Below, one piece after another: positions 1 through 8,653 of a stretch of DNA of 26,378 nt. Positions within the stretch are counted from its first letter, which is position 1. Each line of letters begins with the position of its first letter. Both the position numbers and the translations under genes were made by a program. The stretch covers positions 1-26,378 of the IMG/VR virus record IMGVR_UViG_3300034104_003230. One strand, given 5' to 3'. Origin of the DNA: a virus. The notes beneath the pieces were generated by a model. The model worked only from the letters and a program-made list of their open reading frames with translations. It searched no databases and had not been told where the DNA came from.

Positions 1-1988
1 TCTAGGTTAGATCCATTAGCCGTAATGTTTGAAGTACCAATATACAACGATGTACCTAGATATGCATTATTCCATCGGTTAGTGTTGTTACCTAAGTTAT
101 AAGTTATGTTAGCATTAGGTATTAAGTCTGTCCCGATGTTACCACTGATATTTAAATTGTTTAAATTTGCAGTACCTAGTACAAACAATCCACCATTAGA
201 TATGATGTTGGCATTAGATCGTATATTACCATTAGCTGTTACGGTAGTACCAACAACGACACCATTAGCAGTACCAAGTTTATCTATTGATGCCAGGTTG
301 CCTACGTTGACGTTAAAGAAGTTACCTGTGTTAGCACCCAAAGAACTTATAACTGTTATGTTGTTAGCACCTACATTACCTACAGCACTTATATTAAGGT
401 TTGCTGTGATGTTGCCACTCGCAACAATATTACCGCTAACTTCTAAATTAGTTAGTGTACCCACAGTAGTAATATTTGGCTGTGATGCTGTAGTTAGTGT
501 ACCTGTAAAGAAGTTTGCAGTAGCTACATTACCTAAATTAGCATTACCCGATACAACATTACCACCAACTGTTAATTGATCGGTAGTTTGATCGAACGTA
601 AAGTTGCTTGATGCGCCAAAGTCACCATTAGCATTATACTGAATGTATGTGTTTGAACCAGCGGCTTGTTGGAAGTCCCATGGTGTACCGTTTGCGTAAT
701 ATAAGTTATCTGTCTTAACACCACCGACTGAAGCATTACCTGAAACGTTTAAATAACCCTGTGTGTATATGCCTTCTGCACCATCTGTAGTTTCAATACC
801 AAAGATGTTTGCTTTACCTGAAGAATTAAACATCAATGCAGAGTTTGAATCATCTGCTAGGTCCCATACTAAATTGTCTGTCTCAATAGAAGCAATATTA
901 CCTGATTGAACATAGAAAGCGTAGTTACCTAAACCAGATCCAGCGGCATTACCTAGAACACCAATATTATATCCACCTGCGTGAGTTTGTGTAGCGTATC
1001 CACGTACACCTACTGCCGCTCCTGAATCAGAAGTGTTTGTTACGTATGCGCCGCCTTGAACACCGGTTGCTTTTGTTGCGCCATTTGCACGTGCTTCACC
1101 TAATACACCAATACCCCAAGTACTTGTATTTCCTGAATCAGCTACTGCTTCACCAACTATACCAATATTTTCTGAGTGAGTTTGTCCACTATCATTTTGC
1201 GATACGATAACTTTAGCGTTGGGGAAATCTGATTGTATTGCATTCGCACCAACGAATAATCCGCCGGCTCTAGTTTTACCCAATGTATTAAATGTTACTA
1301 CGTCACTAGATACTGAAACGTTACTACCAAATGCAAATTCACCGTTTGAGTTGTCCCAACCCATAAACCCTGTTACAGGGGTACTTGTATAATATTGTAA
1401 TAATGTACCACGATCTTTGCCGTCGTCACTTGTTAATGCATTACCGTTTGGTCCACCACCGACAGAAATTAAAGGATCTTCAATTGCTAATGTTTCAACA
1501 TTGATATATGTTACATTTCCATTAACTGCTAGATCACCTGTTATAACTGCATTACCAGTTACTGATAAGTTAGCAGTTGTTAACGTACTTGTAGCAGTGT
1601 CAAATGTAAACGATGAACTTGCACCAAAAGAACTATTGTTATTGAATTGAACTTGTGTATTTGAGCCAGCTGGTTGTTCTAAGTCCCATGGATTACCGTT
1701 TGAATAATATAAGTTGTTAGTTACAACACCTGTAGCTGCCACATTACCTAATACTGTTACTGTGTTTGTTGTATTGTTGAACGATAAATTAGCTGAAGTA
1801 GATAGTGCTCCTTGATCGTTATAGAATATACCCGTATTGCCCGCCGCAGATACTGTAGGGAATACTGAAACATTACCCGTACTATCTTTAGTGACCAGCT
1901 GGTCAGAAGTATTTACAAACACTGTTGTCTTACCTGACGACGGGGTAGGAACAGAGCTTGGGGTTTGTTGATTTAAAATTAATGACAT
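1..1988 (-). CDS. Tail fibre / adhesin-like protein, truncated by window start (at least 662 aa)
   Basis: The minus-strand frame is open from an ATG at 1988 to the window edge, so the C-terminus is missing. The start follows a good ribosome-binding site (AGGATAAT) just past the stop of the gene at 2001. The protein is rich in Asn, Gly, Thr and Ser. It has 'GSNTQVQFN' near residue 120 and a second copy, GSNTYIQYN, near residue 435. A block near residues 175-235 reads EDPLISVGGGP ... DDGKDRGTLL ... GFMGWDNSNGEF, a pattern I know from marine phage tail fibres. Near the window edge it has NITYNLGNNTNRWNNAYL, also typical of phage fibre shafts. Its N-terminus (MSLILNQQTPSS) does not match the short N-terminal tag shared by the three genes upstream, so it may attach differently. 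Role inferred: host-binding virion fibre. Not distinguished from a short tail fibre or whisker. Confidence 0.75.
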   Translation of the reverse strand, partial: MSLILNQQTPSSVPTPSSGKTTVFVNTSDQLVTKDSTGNVSVFPTVSAAGNTGIFYNDQGALSTSANLSFNNTTNTVTVLGNVAATGVVTNNLYYSNGNPWDLEQPAGSNTQVQFNNNSSFGASSSFTFDTATSTLTTANLSVTGNAVITGDLAVNGNVTYINVETLAIEDPLISVGGGPNGNALTSDDGKDRGTLLQYYTSTPVTGFMGWDNSNGEFAFGSNVSVSSDVVTFNTLGKTRAGGLFVGANAIQSDFPNAKVIVSQNDSGQTHSENIGIVGEAVADSGNTSTWGIGVLGEARANGATKATGVQGGAYVTNTSDSGAAVGVRGYATQTHAGGYNIGVLGNAAGSGLGNYAFYVQSGNIASIETDNLVWDLADDSNSALMFNSSGKANIFGIETTDGAEGIYTQGYLNVSGNASVGGVKTDNLYYANGTPWDFQQAAGSNTYIQYNANGDFGASSNFTFDQTTDQLTVGGNVVSGNANLGNVATANFFTGTLTTASQPNITTVGTLTNLEVSGNIVASGNITANLNISAVGNVGANNITVISSLGANTGNFFNVNVGNLASIDKLGTANGVVVGTTVTANGNIRSNANIISNGGLFVLGTANLNNLNISGNIGTDLIPNANITYNLGNNTNRWNNAYLGTSLYIGTSNITANGSNL

Positions 1989-2000
1989 TATATTATCCTA

Positions 2001-2387
2001 TTATACTTGAACTAAAATACCTTCAACTTCCAATGTACCGTCTATCGTAATTGGTAGTGAAAAGAGTCCTTGTTTATTTACTAGCACTGTATAAGTTTCT
2101 CCATCAGGTATATAGTATGGCATCATACCACCTGTTGCACTAACTGTAGCAAAGGATAAATTTCCATTACCATCAGTTGAAATTACTTGACCTTCTGCGC
2201 CGCCTAAAATCTTTACATTGCCGATGTTTCCTAAATTAGCTACACCTGTAACGTTTAAATTTAAGGTACTGACACTGGCATTGGCAACAATTATGTTACC
2301 AGAGATATCTGAGTTAGCGTAGATGACGATATTACCGTCTGCACCTACGCCAAAACCACCGACAGAATTTAATGTTTTAAGTGCCAT
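2001..2387 (-). CDS. Small fibre-family protein with shared N-terminal tag (128 aa)
   Basis: I chose the ATG at 2387 rather than an upstream in-frame ATG at 2432. It gives the N-terminus MALKTLNSVGGFGVG, which aligns with MAIKPLNSVAGFSVG of the preceding gene, and it begins one base after that gene's stop (TAAAATG), implying translational coupling. Its middle has VKILGGAEGQVISTDGNGNL, matching the NGYVLQTDGTGNLSW motif of the 518-aa fibre. The end (YYIPDGETYTVLVNKQGLF ... GTLEVEGILVQV) looks like a small beta-rich domain. It is much shorter than its neighbours, so it may be a cap, a connector or an alternative tip carrying the same attachment tag. Function is inferred from family resemblance and operon position only. 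Confidence 0.72.
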   Translation of the reverse strand: MALKTLNSVGGFGVGADGNIVIYANSDISGNIIVANASVSTLNLNVTGVANLGNIGNVKILGGAEGQVISTDGNGNLSFATVSATGGMMPYYIPDGETYTVLVNKQGLFSLPITIDGTLEVEGILVQV

Positions 2388-2388
2388 T

Positions 2389-5300
2389 TTATATGTAGTT
2401 ATACTGTGTTGTCCATACCGTAGAATTTCCACTTGCAGGTGTTACTTGTAATCTCAAGTATCCGCCTTGTATGTTTACTGCCAATGCCCCGGTATAGCCA
2501 CCTAAATTGACAGTACCGTAAGTAGCATAATCTACGTTGCTGGTTCCGTTTGTTACTGCTTGTACAGTAGCAACACTATATTTACTTCCCGATGCATCCA
2601 CACCTTTAACTAGGAATTGAACCCCTGTAATGCCTGTTACAGGTACACTAGCAATAGTTTGATTTGCAGTTACAGTAGAAGTAGTAAATGTTCCCCAAGT
2701 AGTTGTAGTATTACCTATAACAACTGAGTTAGAAATGTTTGCCGAACCTATAACTCCAAATATACCTGTTGTAGGATTGAATGTTAAGTTTGCGTCTGCC
2801 GCAAAGTTATCGTTCAAGTTAAACTGAATTTCAGTATTCGAGCCAGCAGCTTCTTGTAAGTCCCATGGCACGCCATTGCTATAGTACAAGTTATCAGTCA
2901 ATACACCCCAGTTTGCAGTGGCGTTAGATATTAACAGATTACCACTAATTGTGGTCTGACCTGCAGCCAATGTTGACGAGAAGTTAGCGGTATTACCTGA
3001 CAACTCTAAATTAACCGTTAGGTTATTAGTGAGTGTATTACTACTAACATTAACGTTTACTGCACTAACATTGCTGTTAGCAGATATGTTATTAGCTAAA
3101 AGATTTGCACCAACGTCAACAAAATTAGTAACAAATAAATTATTTGAATTTACATTAGCATTACTGTTGATGTTACCATTACTTTGAATAATGTTTCCAA
3201 CAGTTAGGTCTAATGTTATGTTTGCATTTGATGTGATGCTAAAATTATTTGCATCAATGTTACCTGTTACGTTTAAACTTGTACCGGTGGCCGCGCCAAT
3301 GTTAGGAGTAGTAAATTGTGCGTTAGCAATAACAACTATGTTTCCTCCTACTATACCAGTAGTTACACCATCGGTATTTGCAGATATAGTAGTACCGGTT
3401 ATATCAATACCACTACCTGCAGAATATGATCCGGCAGCACTGAATTGCGTAAAGGTTAAGTTATCAGTACCAATTATGACTTCACCTGTTGGTGAAGTCA
3501 TAACGTAAGATTCACCGGCTCCTGTTACACCCTGTGTTACGAATACGTATGAGCCTGCACTCAGTCCGTTAGGAGAGTCAGGGCTGTATTTGTTAAAATC
3601 TGTTGCTCTTGTTAAGACCCAAGCAGTCGAGCCATTACCCACTGTTGTTACAGTGTATACTCCGTTTTCATATGCATTTACTTGAGTATAAACTAAAACA
3701 CGATCACTAGTACTTAGGTTAATTCCGTCAATCTGTAAGGCAGCGTTTGCTCCCGCATTTGTCAGTGTTGCCCCTACTCCTGGATTAGCACGTGACGCTT
3801 GAGCTAAACTTGTGCCATTTGTAAGTGTTGTTACTTCTGGACCATAGTATCCATCTTTAACAGTGATGCTTGTTGATGAGGGTATACTGTAGACCCAATA
3901 TGCTTCACCACCGACTAAGCCATTAAATGAATTAGTAAACACGATACCGTCATTGACGCTTAAGCCGTGTGCAGAACCAAAGTCAATAGTAGTACCGCTT
4001 GTGATAGAGTCAACCGTTGGGGTTGTGCCTCCCTGAGCATATGTTGCAGTAAGTGCAGTTGGAGATTCAACACGAACCGGTGTGTGAATATCAAGACCTT
4101 CTCCAGCCATTGCATCAACATATTCTTTTGTTGCAGCATCAGTTGGATTAACTGGATCACCAAGCTGGATAATTTTCTTTCCAGATACACTGATAGCTCC
4201 TGTGCCAGTTGGAGCAAGAATAATGTTTTCATTAGTACCCGCGGCACTAATTGTGATATTACCAGTAGGTGCTACGATTGTTGCCGTCTTAACACTACCA
4301 ATTAATGCTTCACCTGATACGTTTGCATTGGCCGCATTAACAAAGCCGTTAGCAATTACATTGCCGTTAGCAGTGATGTTGCCTGTAGTAGAATTGATGT
4401 TTCCTAAAACCAACAACCCAGTCTCAGTGAAGGTAGCAACGTTTGAAGATCCATTGATCGTGATTTCTACGTTAGCATTTGAATAAACTTTAACATTACT
4501 ATTGCCGTTCGCCAATGAACCAACTAAATTGGCTCCGGTAATGTTGCCTAGAACATTCAAATCATTTGCCACGTTTACATAGTTAGCACTAGCCAAGTTA
4601 CCTAAATTAGCATTTAATGAAGTAATATTTCCTGAAAAGTTAGCAGTATTACCCGCAATATTATTGTTAACTGTTAATGCATTAGTGATTGTATTGGCTG
4701 CAACATTCACGTAGTTAGCAGTAACCAAATTACCTAAATTAGCATTTAATGTGGTAACATTACCAGTGAAGTTAGCCGTGTTGCCACTTAGTTCTAGGTT
4801 AATTGTTAAATTACTAGTTGTTACATTGGATGCTACATTCACATAGTTAGCTTTTACCAAGTTACCTAAATTAGCATTCAATGCACTATTGATATTGCCG
4901 GTGAAGTTAGCCGTGTTACCACTTAGTTCTAGGTTAACATTTAAAGCATTAGTAGTTGCTGTTGCGGCAATATTTACATAGTTAGCAGTTACTAAGTTAC
5001 CTAAATTAGCATTTAATGCACTATTAATATTACCAGTGAAGTTAGCTGTGTTACCACTTAGTTCTAGGTTAATTGTTAAATTACTAGTTGTTACATTGGA
5101 TGCTACATTCACATAGTTAGCAATAACCAAATTGCCCAAATTAGCATTTAACGTAGTAATATTACCAGTGAAGTTGGCTGTGTTGCCACTTAGTTCTAGG
5201 TTAACTGTTAAATTATTAGTAATAGAATTAGATGCTACATTCACATAGTTAGCAGTTACTAAGTTACCTAAATTAGCATTTAATGCACTATTGATATTAC

Positions 5301-5838
5301 CAGTGAAATTAGCAGTATTGCCACTAATTTCATTGTTGACTGTTAAATTACTAGTAGTAGCATTGGCATTAATATTTAAGATATTACCAGTAATATTTGC
5401 ATTAGCTGAAACATAATTAGCTAATAGCGTATTGGTTACATTTACATTTGAATTTGCATTAACGTTATTAGCCAGGACGTTAGCGTTAGCATAAAGATAA
5501 TTTGCTCTAGTAATGTTTGTAACATCTAGATTACCAATAATACTTAATAATTGTTGTGAGTTATCCCATACAAAATTAGCAGATGCCCCAAAGTTTTGAT
5601 TATCATTGAACTGTACCTGTGAGTTACTTCCTGCGGCTTGTTGCAAATCCCAGGGGACGCCATTACTGTAATATAGGTTATCTGTGAGAACTCCCCAAGT
5701 AGATGTAGCGTTGGATATTAGCAGGTTACCAGAGAAGGTTGCATTACTTGCAGTAACATCACCGTTAGCCAATATTATATTAGCCGGTACTTCACCTACA
5801 GAGAATCCGGCTACTGAGTTTAAGGGTTTAATTGCCAT
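2389..5838 (-). CDS. Long Asn-rich tail fibre protein with tandem repeats (1149 aa)
   Basis: The ATG at 5838 follows AGGAAAAC and lies 18 bases after a GATAAATA element. In order: N-terminal tag MAIKPLNSVAGFSVG; a module with YYSNGVPWDL and GSNSQVQFNDN (about residues 36-101); Asn-rich shaft; about six tandem 44-45 residue repeats (about 166-435); the DAATKEYVDAMAGEGLDIHTP motif near 560; a beta-rich domain with LTRATDFNKYSPDSPNG and YVFVTQG; more shaft; a second copy of the N-terminal module; and a roughly 100-residue C-terminal domain ending YLRLQVTP ... TTQYNYI. That last domain resembles the C-terminus of the 518-aa fibre, so it is a candidate receptor-binding or trimerisation domain. The layout is typical of phage fibre proteins. 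Late virion product, likely co-transcribed with the two genes downstream. Confidence 0.82.
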   Translation of the reverse strand: MAIKPLNSVAGFSVGEVPANIILANGDVTASNATFSGNLLISNATSTWGVLTDNLYYSNGVPWDLQQAAGSNSQVQFNDNQNFGASANFVWDNSQQLLSIIGNLDVTNITRANYLYANANVLANNVNANSNVNVTNTLLANYVSANANITGNILNINANATTSNLTVNNEISGNTANFTGNINSALNANLGNLVTANYVNVASNSITNNLTVNLELSGNTANFTGNITTLNANLGNLVIANYVNVASNVTTSNLTINLELSGNTANFTGNINSALNANLGNLVTANYVNIAATATTNALNVNLELSGNTANFTGNINSALNANLGNLVKANYVNVASNVTTSNLTINLELSGNTANFTGNVTTLNANLGNLVTANYVNVAANTITNALTVNNNIAGNTANFSGNITSLNANLGNLASANYVNVANDLNVLGNITGANLVGSLANGNSNVKVYSNANVEITINGSSNVATFTETGLLVLGNINSTTGNITANGNVIANGFVNAANANVSGEALIGSVKTATIVAPTGNITISAAGTNENIILAPTGTGAISVSGKKIIQLGDPVNPTDAATKEYVDAMAGEGLDIHTPVRVESPTALTATYAQGGTTPTVDSITSGTTIDFGSAHGLSVNDGIVFTNSFNGLVGGEAYWVYSIPSSTSITVKDGYYGPEVTTLTNGTSLAQASRANPGVGATLTNAGANAALQIDGINLSTSDRVLVYTQVNAYENGVYTVTTVGNGSTAWVLTRATDFNKYSPDSPNGLSAGSYVFVTQGVTGAGESYVMTSPTGEVIIGTDNLTFTQFSAAGSYSAGSGIDITGTTISANTDGVTTGIVGGNIVVIANAQFTTPNIGAATGTSLNVTGNIDANNFSITSNANITLDLTVGNIIQSNGNINSNANVNSNNLFVTNFVDVGANLLANNISANSNVSAVNVNVSSNTLTNNLTVNLELSGNTANFSSTLAAGQTTISGNLLISNATANWGVLTDNLYYSNGVPWDLQEAAGSNTEIQFNLNDNFAADANLTFNPTTGIFGVIGSANISNSVVIGNTTTTWGTFTTSTVTANQTIASVPVTGITGVQFLVKGVDASGSKYSVATVQAVTNGTSNVDYATYGTVNLGGYTGALAVNIQGGYLRLQVTPASGNSTVWTTQYNYI
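4540..5345 (-). repeat. Six tandem 44-45 codon repeats in the fibre shaft
   Basis: The encoded unit begins LELSGNTANFTGN, continues LNANLGNLVTANYVNVAS and closes TNNLTVN. Units alternate between a GNINSALNA form (45 residues) and a GNITTLNA form (44 residues). One typical unit has 13 Asn in 45 residues. Two units, around 4777-4860 and 5041-5124, are almost identical at the DNA level over some 80 bases, including silent positions. That points to recent duplication or gene conversion. Boundaries are approximate. Confidence 0.85.
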
Positions 5839-5856
5839 TTTGTTTTCCTATATTCG

Positions 5857-5864
5857 TATTTATC
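5857..5864 (-). promoter_or_regulatory. Putative late promoter -10 (GATAAATA)
   Basis: GATAAATA on the minus strand sits 18 bases before the ATG of the 1149-aa fibre. It differs by one base from the T4 late consensus TATAAATA recognised by gp55. The same spacing recurs in front of the 179-aa late gene. The call is by motif and position only. Confidence 0.5.
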
Positions 5865-5872
5865 TTTTTTGA

Positions 5873-7429
5873 TTAGTCAGCATAGACTGTAATTAACATC
5901 TTGTACGTGACTGGTGTTGATGTATTAGGTGTTACTTTTAACTGCAACGATGCTGGAACTATAATATTCCCAGCATCATAATCTACTTCAAAGTTACCTA
6001 CTCCACCGTTAACAAACAAACTAGCATACTCAGTAAAAGCGACTGTGCTATTGTAATACAATGAACTAATCTTACATGATTGTCTTGATGGACCTGCGGG
6101 GTGAGTTGCAACGATTTCAAATTCAATACCGGATAGGTTAGCAACTGGTTTTGAATATAACAATTGCCCTACACCGGTACTAGCAGTAGTTGCAAAATAT
6201 ACTTCTGAATAAGACCATTTATAAACACCAGCACCCATTTGCAATGAGTTAGCTATTAAATTTCCACCAACACTAACTGTATTCGTATAGTCATTAAACG
6301 TAAAATACGGACTACCTTCAAAATTATCGTTTTTGTTAAATTGAACTTGTGTGTTTGAACCACCGGGTGATCCATTGCCTCCGCCACCGCCGTTGACTGC
6401 CCAACTTAGATTTCCACCGCCATCAGTTACTAATACATAGCCATTAACTCCACCAGATATATGTATGTTTGATATTGTGCCTAAATTAATATTAGCACTT
6501 CCAGCAGTATTTACATTACCTGCAACTCGTAATATGGCAGAAGAATTAACAGTGAGATTACTTCCTATTGTTACTTTGCTACTAAAGGCTGCGTTACTTG
6601 CATATACGTTTGTTGCGATAGTTAGCTCACCGCCTGATATTCTCTCAGACGTAGTGATGTTACCTAAACTCAATAAATCACCATCAATATTAACATAGGC
6701 TAAATTACCCAAACTAGTAATATTTGCTTGTGCATTCTGACGTACATAATTAGCTACATCAGTAGTAATGTTAGTAAGTTGAGATCCATTACCAATGAAA
6801 TATGTAGCAGTTATATTACCGTCAGAAATGATATTACCTATATCAGAAATATCTTGTGATATAGTTACATTACCTGTTACTACTAGATTGCCGGTGATGC
6901 TGACAGTATCATCTAGTGAATCTCCTGATGATATGTTTTCAACTTGTAGAGTGTTTGTTGTTTTGTTATACGTAAATCCGGAATCACCACCAAAGGTGCC
7001 GGCATCATTAAACTGTACTTGTGTGTTTGAACCACCGGGTATACCGTTTCCGCCACCATTGCCTGTTTGTGCAGTCCAACTTAGATTACCGGTTCCGTCT
7101 GTTTGAAGTACGTAGCCGTTAACTCCGCCACCAATGTTTAGATCCTCTACACTGCCTAAGTTTAGCGTAGACCCATTCCATGTAACGTTTGAGATTCCAC
7201 CAAATACGCCATTGGCATTGAATTGCAACTGTGTATTTGAGCCACCCGGTGTAGAGTTAAAAGGCTGCCCATTAGAATAATAGTAATTGTTAGAATAAAT
7301 CTTATTCGCAGAAACATTTCCTGATAGATTTAAAAAATTTGAAACTACATTTCCATGGGAGTCAATAACTTCAACGGCAGGTATACCAACAGAGTAACCA
7401 GTTAGCGTGTTAAATAATTCTGATGCCAT
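5873..7429 (-). CDS. Tail fibre / adhesin protein (518 aa)
   Basis: This is the first gene of the fibre cluster in transcription order, starting at the ATG at 7429 after CGGGAAC. The N-terminus MASELFNTLTGYSVG is a divergent version of the tag shared with the next two genes. The body has three copies of the marine-phage fibre motif: GSNTQLQFNANGVFGG, GSNTQVQFNDAGTFGG and GSNTQVQFNKNDNFEG. It also has two copies of an NGYVLxTDGxGNLSW motif. The last 120 or so residues form a probable beta-sandwich (GIEFEIVATHPAGPSRQSC ... LQLKVTPNTSTP ... MLITVYAD) similar to the C-terminus of the 1149-aa fibre. There are no transmembrane segments. Virion location and host binding are inferred from the family pattern. 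Confidence 0.78.
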   Translation of the reverse strand: MASELFNTLTGYSVGIPAVEVIDSHGNVVSNFLNLSGNVSANKIYSNNYYYSNGQPFNSTPGGSNTQLQFNANGVFGGISNVTWNGSTLNLGSVEDLNIGGGVNGYVLQTDGTGNLSWTAQTGNGGGNGIPGGSNTQVQFNDAGTFGGDSGFTYNKTTNTLQVENISSGDSLDDTVSITGNLVVTGNVTISQDISDIGNIISDGNITATYFIGNGSQLTNITTDVANYVRQNAQANITSLGNLAYVNIDGDLLSLGNITTSERISGGELTIATNVYASNAAFSSKVTIGSNLTVNSSAILRVAGNVNTAGSANINLGTISNIHISGGVNGYVLVTDGGGNLSWAVNGGGGGNGSPGGSNTQVQFNKNDNFEGSPYFTFNDYTNTVSVGGNLIANSLQMGAGVYKWSYSEVYFATTASTGVGQLLYSKPVANLSGIEFEIVATHPAGPSRQSCKISSLYYNSTVAFTEYASLFVNGGVGNFEVDYDAGNIIVPASLQLKVTPNTSTPVTYKMLITVYAD

Positions 7430-7459
7430 AAATGTTCCCGAAGATATTTTGTTATTATA

Positions 7460-7467
7460 TATTTATC
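7460..7467 (-). promoter_or_regulatory. Putative late promoter -10 (GATAAATA) for the fibre operon
   Basis: The minus-strand GATAAATA lies 30 bases upstream of the 518-aa fibre start and just downstream of a hairpin at 7491-7518. That is the expected position for a promoter opening a new late transcription unit. One base differs from the T4 late consensus. Confidence 0.5.
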
Positions 7468-7490
7468 TATTATGGTCAAATAAAACCTAA

Positions 7491-7518
7491 GAAAAAAACA
7501 CCAAGTAGTGCTTTTTTC
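7491..7518 (-). terminator. Hairpin terminator, minus-strand reading
   Basis: Read on the minus strand, this is AAAAAAGCAC, a six-base loop, then GTGTTTTTTT. The stem is continuous if one G-U pair is allowed; on the plus strand the same position is a mismatch, so it suits minus-strand transcripts. It would end the hydroxylase transcript, which must first cross the antisense HNH gene. It belongs to the same hairpin family as those near 9425, 10073 and 14021. Confidence 0.5.
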
Positions 7519-7528
7519 TAAATACGTA

Positions 7529-7894
7529 ATGTTAACACGACAACCTAGTAGACCTCTCTGTGAGCATTGCAAAATATCATTAGCTAAACCAAACGGCAAG
7601 AGTAAACACGGCTTTACTAAATGGCACAAGTACTGTGTTGCGTGTGCTAAGAGTGCATATAATAGTAAGTTTGGTTATTTGCTACACAAGAAAAATAGAT
7701 GTGAGAAGTGCAGTTTTATACCAGAAGACACCTGTCAATTAGATGTTGTGTATAAAGACGGAAATAAGAAAAACAAAGACAAGTCAAATTTAAAAACTCT
7801 ATGTGCAAATTGTAATAGAGTTTTTCAGAAGAAGCTAAAAGAGAAACAAAAGTCTATTTTAGATATAACAGTTGACACTGATTATAGATTATGA
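7529..7894 (+). CDS. HNH-like zinc-finger protein with degenerate catalytic motif (121 aa)
   Basis: Four CxxC pairs (CEHC, CVAC, CEKC, CANC) suggest two zinc sites. The C-terminal half follows the HNH endonuclease layout: CQLDVVYKDGNKKN, then SNLKTLCANCNR. The usual DH of the motif is replaced by VY and the usual final CH by CN, so the general-base His is not visible. I prefer the ATG at 7529 to a GTG at 7508, which lies inside the hairpin. Neither start has a clear ribosome-binding site. The gene is the only plus-strand gene between 1 and 19408. It converges with the hydroxylase gene, their stops overlapping by 6 bases. It could be a homing-type nuclease, an inactive DNA-binding derivative, or a family that always uses this variant. 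Confidence 0.65.
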   Translation: MLTRQPSRPLCEHCKISLAKPNGKSKHGFTKWHKYCVACAKSAYNSKFGYLLHKKNRCEKCSFIPEDTCQLDVVYKDGNKKNKDKSNLKTLCANCNRVFQKKLKEKQKSILDITVDTDYRL

Positions 7895-8653
7895 CCACTG
7901 CTTGTTTATATAAACTTTACCTAATTCCCAAGGCTTAGGAGTAGGGGATATAATAGAAGTCCCGTTTTTGTTTCTTATAAATGGTTTTGTTGCGATTGTT
8001 CGTGCTAGCTCAATTTTTTCACCCAAGTCTATCCCTACATATTCTCTAGTCAAATCTAAGAAAAACACTAGCCTATATTCGTCAGTTAGATTAAATGCAC
8101 TGTGCATTAATTGATTCGAAAACCCAAAGCAATCACTCCAGTTGACTTCTTGTCCATTCACTTCTAAAAATATATCCCCTTCAGGTATAATTAAAGGGAT
8201 ATGAATTCTGACATTCTTTCCATTAATGTTTTCAGGGTCAGTGTGTCTTTTAATTATACTGTTTGGTGCCATACAGCTATAATTTGCTAATGAACAATTA
8301 TCCCCAAACTCTTGGATCAATCTATATGCAGTTGGATATTTTTTAGCACGAGGATGATCTTCGCTTAAATTAAAACTAATGTCCATCACACCGTAGCTGT
8401 GTCGCTCACATTTAAATGCAACAGAACGCCAACTTTCAACATTAGATACGTATTCACCTTCACTATTAGCTGTAACGATAGAGCTACTAGCATCATATGT
8501 TCTGTTAGCTAGATTAGGAATGCCGTTAGTTTTAATTGCCTCTTTCAATGAAGAATATCCCTCCATGAATTCATCAGTTAGTGATTTTTGAAAGCTCATT
8601 AGATATTCAGCAACATCTCCTAATTCTTTCTTAGAGTAAATTGCCTGCATCAT
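7889..8653 (-). CDS. Asp/Asn beta-hydroxylase-like 2OG/Fe(II) oxygenase, HTD variant (254 aa)
   Basis: The C-terminal half follows the aspartyl/asparaginyl beta-hydroxylase family: KRHTDPEN (H137, D139), RIHIPL (R149, H151), a conserved NWSDCFGF segment, then HSAFNLTDEYRLVFFLDL (H184, R194). In this family His and His bind iron and the Arg residues hold 2-oxoglutarate. Most members have HTGP, with Gly where other 2OG enzymes have Asp; here that position is Asp, which could restore a full His-Asp-His triad. The start at 8653 overlaps the stop of the paralogue upstream (ATGATG), so the two genes are translationally coupled. Probably cytosolic, with no signal peptide. The substrate is unknown: protein Asp/Asn side chains are the family precedent, but free amino acids are possible. 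Confidence 0.72.
   Translation of the reverse strand: MMQAIYSKKELGDVAEYLMSFQKSLTDEFMEGYSSLKEAIKTNGIPNLANRTYDASSSIVTANSEGEYVSNVESWRSVAFKCERHSYGVMDISFNLSEDHPRAKKYPTAYRLIQEFGDNCSLANYSCMAPNSIIKRHTDPENINGKNVRIHIPLIIPEGDIFLEVNGQEVNWSDCFGFSNQLMHSAFNLTDEYRLVFFLDLTREYVGIDLGEKIELARTIATKPFIRNKNGTSIISPTPKPWELGKVYINKQWS

Noticed and set aside
106-579. Plus-strand frame of 157 codons rich in Leu, Pro and Val
   Set aside because: It is antisense to the Asn/Gly/Thr-rich fibre gene that stays open from 1988 to the window edge.
4540-5345. CRISPR-like regular repeats
   Set aside because: The period is about 132-135 bases, in frame inside an open fibre gene, with no unique spacers.
1-7429. Diversity-generating retroelement acting on the fibre tips
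   Set aside because: No reverse transcriptase or template repeat is visible in the window; the fibre repeats are shaft units.
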